Assembly: GCF_028389875.1 (NCBI RefSeq) | Contig: NC_084663.1 | Coordinates: 212,505,876-212,569,875, forward strand | Reading direction: 5' to 3' | DNA: 64,000 nucleotides | From: Rhea pennata | Taxonomy: Eukaryota > Chordata > Aves > Rheiformes > Rheidae | Notes under the pieces: model-generated | Databases searched by the model: none | Told to the model about the DNA's origin: nothing | The model's input: only the letters and a program-made list of their open reading frames with translations | Position numbers and translations under genes: made by a program | In this document: piece after piece, positions 56,986-64,000 of the stretch | Layout: each line of letters opens with the position of its first letter | Position numbering within the stretch: position 1 is the stretch's first letter

Positions 56986-57464
56986 CTGGAACCGATGCTG
57001 GGGCCGTGCATAGCGGGGGCACAGTGCAGACGCTGGGCACCACGGGTGGAGAGGACTGCTCCTCACCCTCCATCTCCCTGAGGAGCGGGGCGCAGCCCCC
57101 AAGAACCACACCTGGGCATCATCCCTGCGTGGGGCCCCGGTGTATCCAGGCTTTCACCAGCTGGGGCAGCAGCCCATCACCGGGGCAGGGTCCGAGGTGG
57201 GGAAACGGCTGGGTCTGCCCATCCTGACGCAGCCTTGCGGTTGTCTGGAAATAGGGCCCTGTTTTGGGAACAACCCGCAGGCTCGCAGGGCAGCAGCCCT
57301 CTGCACACTGTGGCTAAGATGGGTCAGGCCGTGATGGAGAGACCTCAGCAGCCCTCCCAGGTCTATTCCTCCCACCGCCTCCTTGGACTCAAGCCCTTGA
57401 CATGCAGGCAGGCCAGCTTCCCTGTGCCACCGGGGAAGGGAAACAGCAGGGGGAGGGAAATCTA
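56986..57464. other. Intergenic sequence upstream of the right THRSP copy
   Basis: No gene recognised. It contains the repeat arm at 57,174-57,280. The short open frames overlap on both strands and match nothing known. Confidence 0.4.
57174..57280 (+). repeat. Dispersed repeat, inverted mate of 52,441-52,541
   Basis: Pairs in inverted orientation with the GC-rich stretch beside the array. Shared blocks include catcaccggggcag, aatagggc and ttttgggaa. No family is identified. Confidence 0.65.
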
Positions 57465-57760
57465 CCATGGTCAAGGGGGCAGGAGCTCAGTGCATTTTCC
57501 CACCTTCTCCAGCAGCAGCAGTGGCGCAGGAGTGGGCCCTTCAGCAGCTCCCCTCATGGCCACGGCCTGGTCTGCGTGCTGAATTGCACCACAGTCTCTA
57601 GTCAGCTCAGGTGAAGGCCGAGCAGATGCTCAGCTAGGGCTGATTGCACCTTGGCTGAGCTACAGCTGGGGCAGCAGCCAAGTCCCAGCCCTGCCACCAG
57701 CCAGCATGGCCGTTGGCTGAGAGGAGAGGAGGGACGGCCACCCCAGACTGATGCCCCAGG

Positions 57761-57769
57761 CATAAAAAG
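57761..57769 (+). promoter_or_regulatory. TATA box of the right THRSP gene
   Basis: CATAAAAAG about 80 bp before the start codon, with predicted transcription start near 57,792. The sequence upstream of about 57,705 differs from the left copy by scattered changes, so distal regulation may differ. Confidence 0.8.
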
Positions 57770-57791
57770 CCCTCCGGGGGCAGAGGGAGCA

Positions 57792-58256
57792 GACGGTGCT
57801 CACTGAGCTGAGAAAAGCTCTGCTGGAGCCACAGGAGCTGGGCCATGGAGCAGTACTTCTCGGCCACACAGAAGATGGAGCAGGAGGTGATGTTTCCCAG
57901 CCTGCTCCGAGGGGTCTTCCTGGAGCCCGACGAGGCCTCCCCCACCGCCAGTGGTCGCAAGGACCTGTACGAGCACTACCAGCTCCTGAAGTCCATCAAG
58001 CCTGTGGTGGAGACAGGCCTGGGGTCCGTCACCGAGCACAGCCTGCCCAGCGCCAGCATGCACAAAGCCCCAGACGATGATGTAGACACTGATCTGGAAG
58101 AGCGCCTGTCCCACCACCTCAACGGCTTGCAGCAGGTGCTCACCCACCTCACCAGAGATGCCAACGCCCTCACCCGACGGTACAGCCAAATCCTCGAGCA
58201 GATCAACCTCAGTGATGGGCAGCCCAGCTGGTGAACCTGACCCTGGCCTCCATAAG
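57792..58256 (+). other. THRSP: Right THRSP exon 1
   Basis: Start inferred from the TATA box. The exon contains the full reading frame and ends at the donor TAAG|GTAAGAG at 58,256/58,257. Confidence 0.75.
57845..58234 (+). CDS. THRSP: Spot 14 protein, right copy (THRSP alpha/beta type)
   Basis: A 129-residue intact frame that differs from the left copy only at T57, V80 and D124. The N-terminal MEQYFSATQKMEQEVMFPSLL block, the DLYEHYQLLKSI helix and the C-terminal coiled-coil (about 84-120) are all unchanged, so both copies should make working lipogenic regulators. It has the same strong start context (GCC ATG G). Codon-level changes between the copies are few compared with the intron, pointing to gene conversion or strong constraint. 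Conservation of TATA box, splice sites and poly(A) signal argues that the gene is live, not a relic. Confidence 0.95.
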   Translation: MEQYFSATQKMEQEVMFPSLLRGVFLEPDEASPTASGRKDLYEHYQLLKSIKPVVETGLGSVTEHSLPSASMHKAPDDDVDTDLEERLSHHLNGLQQVLTHLTRDANALTRRYSQILEQINLSDGQPSW

Positions 58257-58619
58257 GTAAGAGCTTAAGCAGACACAGTGCCTCATGGGCACTGTGCAAG
58301 GTGGAGCCGGCATCCCTGGGGAACTCCTCCATAACCCAGCAGCTGGGGATTTGCCTTGAAATTTGTTTGACATCCCCAAATGCCAGGAGGTTTAGATGTC
58401 TGTCCTGGGGGTGGAGGTTCATCATTTCTCTTCAGTGAAGAGAATCCTGCTGTTTGTCTTGCATTTCAGTAAAGGCTCGTGGACAAGGTCTTTCAGTGCT
58501 AAGGGATTTAAACACACTGTGAGGGTGTTTGGGGTTGTGGCAGATGCTGTTGCAGGATTGGTGTGTGTCGTGAAGGAAAGGATCCCACCATCACACATCA
58601 CCTCTGCCTCTTCTCACAG
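58257..58619 (+). other. Right THRSP intron (3' UTR intron)
   Basis: A 363-bp GT-AG intron from GTAAGAGC to CTCTTCTCACAG. Only its ends are clearly alignable with the left intron. Confidence 0.8.
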
Positions 58620-58957
58620 GCAAAGTCGCCCACTGCGCACCAAGGCAGCTGCCCTGTGAGCTGGTACTGTACATCCAACAACAGGGATCATGAGCACCAG
58701 AGAACCATGTCATGTACTGTCCTCATTTGAAGAAGCTACGCTGTGAAGTCCCTCAGAAAAGACCTCTTTCGGTGGTCCATTCCCTGAGCTATACCTCTTT
58801 ATTTTCAAAGAGCAGCATGCGGACGACTGCATTGCACTACTGCACTGAGAACTCCGCCAGGCCCTTGTGAATGCTGAACCCCTTCTCCAGCTGGTACCTG
58901 GACTTTGAGGGGAGTTTCCCCCCACTCCTTGCTAATAAAACTATTGCCTTGAAGGCT
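58620..58957 (+). other. THRSP: Right THRSP exon 2 (3' UTR)
   Basis: A non-coding last exon. The 3' end is inferred from AATAAA at 58,934 and the following GT-rich stretch. Confidence 0.72.
58934..58939 (+). terminator. Polyadenylation signal, right THRSP
   Basis: AATAAA with the same flanks and downstream GT-rich element as the left copy. Confidence 0.85.
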
Positions 58958-59105
58958 CTTGTGAGCGTTGGTGCTTTCCTTCAGATTGAAGCCCTGCCTG
59001 AGGCGTCCCCCAGAGTCAGGGAAGGGGAAACCACCTCTTCCAGTAGCAGCCCCAGGTGAGACCCTGCCCATCCCAGCAGTGCTGGCCCTGGGCTGGGATC
59101 TCCTG

Positions 59106-62027
59106 TGATAGCACGTGTTAATGGGACAGGGTTATACAACAAGGGAAGGAAACCCACCACTCACATTGCCCTGGTACCACCCAGTTTCCGCAGGTTGGAA
59201 AGCAGTGCCAAGCCGATGACACACACAAAGTCCACATGCGTTTGGCACTTAGAGAAACAATTCCAGATATTGTGCTAAGCAAAAACCTCTCCTGGAATGA
59301 AGGCTGCATGCAGGAGAAAGTCACCACCCTGGGAGAACGTAGGCCACATGCGCTTTCCAACGATGCATTGAGAAAGCCTGTGTGAATGATAGGGAATTGA
59401 AGGGAGAAAGAAACACTGATGGCAAAAGCAGCAAAAGCTGATGTCCAATTTCTCTCCATGAAAGGTATTGATATGCTTAAAGTACAGCCCAGAAATGATG
59501 CATGAGATAGATACTTCCACTATAAATGCAAAAGGGAAAGAAGGAGGAACCTGTCACACACAAGACAGTTCACAAGGCCAAGATCATTTTCAAATGTTTT
59601 CCCGGGGACAGCGAGCCACTGATGGTTTTGCCTCATTCACCAGCACTTCCAAAGTCTTTTTCCCTTGACTGCCCGTTTTTTTATACTTCAGCATTTAGAT
59701 ATGCTGAGTGTTGTGTTCAGGATCCCAAGACCATATCCAAAAGTCGAAGTGAATGTCCTGAAACACCAGCAGGAATAGATGAAAAGCTAGTGGAGAAAGC
59801 AAAATACAGAGGGAATCAAATATGCAGAGCATTTATATTTTCCTGGTTGGTACAGAAATCCTTTCTAAACAAGATGTTGACTTCAATCTCTCTCCAGTGT
59901 CAGTATGGATTGGCCTACAGAGTGCTCAAGTCTTAGGGAGCTACAGAAATGAATATTTGGTTTGATTTTAAAGACTCCCATTTTGTCTTGCTCCTACCTG
60001 CTTATTCAGGCCATTTCTCCAGGCTGTCACGACCATTTTGGTGTCAGGCTTTGCCCTCCATGCTGTCCTGTGACCAAGCTGCCAGCAATTGGGCCTGGGA
60101 GTCTCCGAAGAGGATCCTACCTGGGTTCATGGGCTATGGAGAAGGAGAGCAGGGACATGATGTGGCAGCAGTTTGGGGGCCACATTCAAGGCTGCCCCTA
60201 ACATCTGAAATGGCACAATGTGGGTTCAAGTGTGACCCACACTGTCAGCAACGACAGTACCCTGGGAGACCTGCTGGTAACTTCTGCACCTGCCTGCAGG
60301 GTCTGAAGCGCTGTAGGGGCTTCATGACCGAACAAAAAGCTAGAAGGTCAAGAGCAGATACCCTTTGACATATGCACTGGAAACCAAAAGGAGTTCAGAA
60401 ACCTTCCAGAAAAGCAAGTAAGATTTGGATGCAAAATAATATTCCTAAAACATAACCTAAGAGAGCTAATTCCTTAAAAATAGCATACTACAAATATTAC
60501 CTTGAAAATATGTACATGGTGACATTTTTCATGCAACTATTAGACCACAAGGAATCTTACTAGTGAATTGCAGTTGTTAAAAAAAATTACCAGCTGGACA
60601 GCTTGGTAAGGATGAGGCTTATCCAAATTTCAGGTATTCAGCTGCAGAGAACTGAGGATCTCATTGCATTCTTTGGGGGAGTTCAGCACAAGCCCTGCTC
60701 AGTGCTGCTGCAACACTGCTCTGGGCAAAGTCTCTCTTCAGTCATCTCATTACTAATATGAAACTACTTTAAAACAAATTCAGCTGGGAGATGTTCTGCA
60801 TTGGTCAGCCAGTCTCTGGGCAGATGAATTCCAAATTGCAGTCCAATTTTGTTACACGGAGGTTCCCTGAACAAAGCTGATCTTGTTCTCCAAGACTGAG
60901 ATCTGACATCTCAGGTTAGACTGAGCTCTTGAAGATGCAGAACATAGTGCTTCCTAGAATTTCTTACCTCTGGCACCTTTCACTCATTATTCTTCTCTAG
61001 GCATCTTTTTTTTGGGAGGGGAGGGAGGCTTAATTTAGGCTGGAAGAATCAAAAAGCAAAACACTTGCATTTCTGGAAAGGAGGGGCCTCTGACCTCCTG
61101 CAATATTGGTGAAAGCTTCTGTCACAGCCTTTAGGGCACCAATAACCCCCAGTGGACCTAATCAGGCTCCCCCAGGCCCCCACCCCTACCCATGAGATGC
61201 AAGCCCCATTTCAACTCAGCCCTGGCCCCCAGTCCCTGTCTAAGCTATGTCATAGCTTTGGTGGTCTCCAGCCCTGCCTCCAGCCCTGCTGCCTTTTGCT
61301 TCTCCCTGGGGTCCCACGATGGTCCCTGGATCTGGCTCATCACTCACCATGTCCAGGGTTGTTGGTGGAGCTTGTTGCCAGCACTCAGCTCTGCTCAGAC
61401 TCCATTGGAACTCCATTGGACTGTGAGCCATCGGTGAGGGCACTGCCTGCACTGGGTCACCCATGGCTCATGGTTTGCCTTTGACTAGGCGAAGTAATGA
61501 GTACCAACTAGCATAAAATGTGGACAAACACCCCTCCTACCAGGCAACATAAGGATTTCAGAACACGTCTGTCTCCTGTCTCTGCCTCATCCCTGACAAG
61601 TTAGTAAGCTTCTATTTTCATCCAGAAAAAAAGTGGAGCACAAGAGTGATACTGGGAGACACTTAAGTCCTTCCTATTCCAATTCCTCACAAAGAAGAGA
61701 AGAAATAACACAGGCTAGGGGAGAAGTAGAGCAGAAAGATGGATATGGTTGTCTCCAGCCTGCCTTTGGAGGCCATCTGCCCCTGGGGTGATGGTAGAGC
61801 CAGACTTTGCCCAGACTGTGAGAAACGGAGGGAAGTCAATTTTAAGAGCTCTCAGTGAGGACTGGAGAGGAGTGAAGTCCATGGGCTCTGCTCATTTACC
61901 TCACTTGATATGACAGAGGGGATCTGCGATGGCTGGAGAGTCGGTGCCCTGGGGAGTGGATCAGTCAAACCAAGGAAGGCCAGTGGTCACTTCACAACGG
62001 CTTTTGGCCTAGGCTTCAACCCTGCAG
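59106..62027. other. Intergenic sequence, no recognised gene
   Basis: About 2.9 kb of mixed composition, AT-rich around 60,400-60,600. Short open frames exist on both strands but none shows a known domain or a promoter and splice context. A small direct duplication of actccattgg lies near 61,400. No tRNA, CR1 or SINE signature was found. Confidence 0.5.
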
Positions 62028-62278
62028 CAAGAGAGGCTCATGGTGCCCCAGGGAAGTACCAGACCTGATGACCTGCTGCTGCTCACCACCACTGTTCAAC
62101 ATGAATAATAAGAGATGCAAAATGTTCTAGAGAATGTCTGTGACCTGGGACAACTACCAAAGGTCTTTGGCAGAAAGAGCAGAGAGACAGGGCAGATCAG
62201 GCCCTCTCCGGGCATGGCAGGGGACACTGGGCTCTGCTCTGCGACCAAGTCTCTCTAGGCGCAATCAGTACGGGCAGC
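62028..62278 (+). repeat. Direct repeat, upstream copy (possible old LTR)
   Basis: Pairs with 63,285-63,523. Blocks such as aataagagatg, ggcagaaaga, agggcag, caggggac, ctctaggc and caatcagta recur in order. By eye it is about 65-70 percent similar over about 240 bp, so old. An LTR pair of an ancient retrovirus-like element is one reading. No internal viral genes are recognisable, so this stays unproven. Confidence 0.5.
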
Positions 62279-62560
62279 CCAAAAGGTTGGCCTGGGCCAG
62301 GTTCACATTGCAGCTCCCCTTCCTGGGTCTATCCTCAGCCTTGCCAAGTCTATCACCTGCTGTATCACCCTGCTCCTCTAAACTGCCTAAATCAAGTCAG
62401 ATCACATTGGTTCTCCCTCCGCATTGCGCCGCGGCTTGGGCGCAGGGTGCAGAGACAAGGCTGCCCAAGGCACAGCGTGCCTGGTTCAGAGCTCTCCCAG
62501 CACAGGGAGGATCTTAGGCTGGAGAGGCTTGTGGTGCCCCTGGGGCTATAGTAGATCTGG
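62279..62560. other. Sequence between the direct repeats
   Basis: About 280 bp with no recognised gene. Its last about 40 bp (62,522-62,560, gagaggctt and onward) resembles the first bases of both direct-repeat copies, as if the CR1 entered the second copy close to its start. Confidence 0.4.
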
Positions 62561-63285
62561 ACAGAATCACAGAACCAGAGAAAAATTTTAGTTGGAAGGG
62601 ACTTCTGGAGGTTTCCAGTCCCACCCTCCTCAAAGTGGAGGAGATCACATTGCTCAGGGCATTGTCCAATTCAGTTTTCAATATGCCTGAGAATGAATAT
62701 TCCCTTTGCTCTGCCCACTGTTCCAGTGTTTGGCCACCCTCATGGCGACAAAATTTTCCCATACACCTAATCAGAACTTCCCATACTGCAATTTGTGTTG
62801 CAGCCTCCTGGTCTGTCACTGCACACTTCTGAGAAGAGACTGCCTCCATCTTCTGTCCGTTCTCCCATGAGGCAGCTGCACGTAGCAAGAAGATTCCTCC
62901 TTGCCTTCTCTTTTCCAGACTGAACAAACCTGGTGCTCTCAGCATCTTCTCATATGTCCTATGCTCCAGCCCTCAACCATCCTAGTAGCTTCCCCTGGAC
63001 TTGCTCCAATCTGTCTCCATCTGTCTGCTAATGAGGAGCCCAAAACCAGACACAGGGCACAGATGTGGTCTTACAAATGCCAGCAGAAGGGAAGAATCAC
63101 TGCCCTGGACCATTCCTTGGATGCAATTGTGCTTTTCTGCGGTAAGGATACACTGATGAAATGTGGACAAATTTTAATCCACCACGATCCCCAGGTCCTT
63201 TTCTGCAAAGCTGCTGTCTAGCCAGTTGACCCCAGGCCTGGGCTGTTTCATGGGAAAATTCTGATCCAATTGCAAGACGTTGCAT
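62561..63285 (-). mobile_element. Old diverged CR1 LINE fragment
   Basis: The 3' end at 62,561 (acagaatcacagaacc) is followed by a recognisable but heavily mutated CR1 3' UTR and ORF2 tail, up to the part homologous to the HLGRNN region. It is more diverged than the other CR1 copies here, implying an older insertion. It is non-coding. Confidence 0.85.
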
Positions 63286-63523
63286 CATGGTGTCCTTGGG
63301 GATGTATCAAACTCCAATGATCCCTTGCTGTTCGCCACTACTGTTGAATGTGACTGATAAGAGATGTGAGACGTTTACAGCCTGATCTGTATCCTGGAAG
63401 AATCAATAAAGATCCCTGGCAGAAAGATCAGGGAGATAGGGCAGGACAGGACCTCTCCAGGCACAGCAGGGGATGCTGGGCTCCGCGACGGAGTCTCTTT
63501 AGGCACAATCAGTATTGCCAGCT
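63285..63523 (+). repeat. Direct repeat, downstream copy (possible old LTR)
   Basis: Counterpart of 62,028-62,278. It contains an AATAAA at 63,405-63,410, which would fit the R region of an LTR. The adjoining CR1 appears to have inserted near its start. Family not recognised. Confidence 0.5.
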
Positions 63524-64000
63524 GTCACAGGGGAAAAAAGTTCAGTTCACATAGTTTAACCAAATCAGGAGCACAGTTATTTGTTAACAACATAAAACTA
63601 ATGAGCAATCAGTGAGCTATGCATTCAGGATCAGGATCAGGAATACAGATTAACCACAGTACTAGACCCAAAATGTTAAATATCTACAAATTGCCAAACA
63701 TCTGTTTATAACTGATCACAAAGAAGCAAGTCTGTCTCCTCCTCACTTCACCCCCACGGAGGCTGTGTTGCCCTCTAGAGCCCGAGCATACTCAGACGGG
63801 GAGAATGGGAAGAGAGTGCTTTGCTCAACTTTGATCCCTGCTAGCTGTGGCGGGGGTCCACCAGGAGTAAAGCTTCTGCATTCCCAGCTGGCGTGCAGGC
63901 AGGGGGCTCTTCACCTTCAACCCTCTGCCAGAAGCACCAGCAGCCACAGTCTGGGTCCCAGAACGGGTGACTCCTCCTGTCCCAGAAAGACACTTCACTC
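63524..64000. other. Intergenic sequence to the window end
   Basis: No gene, tRNA or known repeat seen. A short tandem of ggatca lies near 63,628. It could be the interior or flank of the possible LTR element, but nothing shows this. Confidence 0.4.

Larger units (their letters stand above)
57465..59105 (+). repeat. THRSP tandem duplication, right copy
   Basis: Direct-repeat counterpart of 54,050-55,697, about 3.4 kb downstream. Similarity stops shortly after gctgggatctcctg. Confidence 0.85.

Noticed and set aside
59118-59459. 113-codon antisense frame as a gene
   Set aside because: No family resemblance, no splice or promoter context, and it overlaps other random frames in unique intergenic DNA.

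Overview
The window is avian nuclear DNA. Three things show this: CR1 (chicken repeat 1) LINE fragments ending in the CR1 3' signature, a CR1-tailed SINE with a tRNA-Ile head, and a tandem pair of THRSP (Spot 14) genes, an arrangement known from chicken. The SINE resembles passerine TguSINE1, so a passerine is a reasonable but unproven guess.

Positions 1-51,708 are one head-to-tail tandem array of 18 units plus a partial 19th, with unit lengths of 2,482 to 2,944 bp. Each full unit carries one complete tRNA-Val gene on the minus strand. It also carries two 5'-truncated CR1 copies on the same strand: CR1-a early in the unit, and CR1-b whose truncated 5' end lies about 10 nt from the 3' end of the tRNA. 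Twelve tRNAs have anticodon AAC and six have CAC. Most of the length variation comes from a 149-bp minisatellite inside CR1-b (1, 2 or 3 copies). Units 2-10 are nearly identical, units 11-15 form a distinct subfamily containing a 5,400-bp dimer repeat, and units 16-18 return to the first type. The array starts at or before the window edge. It ends at 51,708 against an internal part of another CR1.

Positions 51,709-54,050 hold two more CR1 copies, a GC-rich unrecognised stretch and a CT/TA microsatellite. Positions 54,050-59,105 hold the two THRSP genes on the plus strand. Each has a TATA box, a whole 129-codon reading frame in exon 1, an intron in the 3' UTR and an AATAAA signal. The proteins differ at three residues, while the introns are clearly diverged. 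The spacer between them has the SINE and one arm of a dispersed inverted repeat.

Positions 59,106-64,000 are mostly unique intergenic sequence. They end in a diverged direct-repeat pair, possibly an old LTR pair, with an old CR1 lying against the second copy.

The most unusual object is the array. It is a mass-amplified tRNA-Val gene supplying two anticodons, each copy joined to a LINE tail with no nearby Pol III T-run. This is the layout of a CR1-mobilised SINE, or of a tRNA gene whose transcripts may read into CR1.
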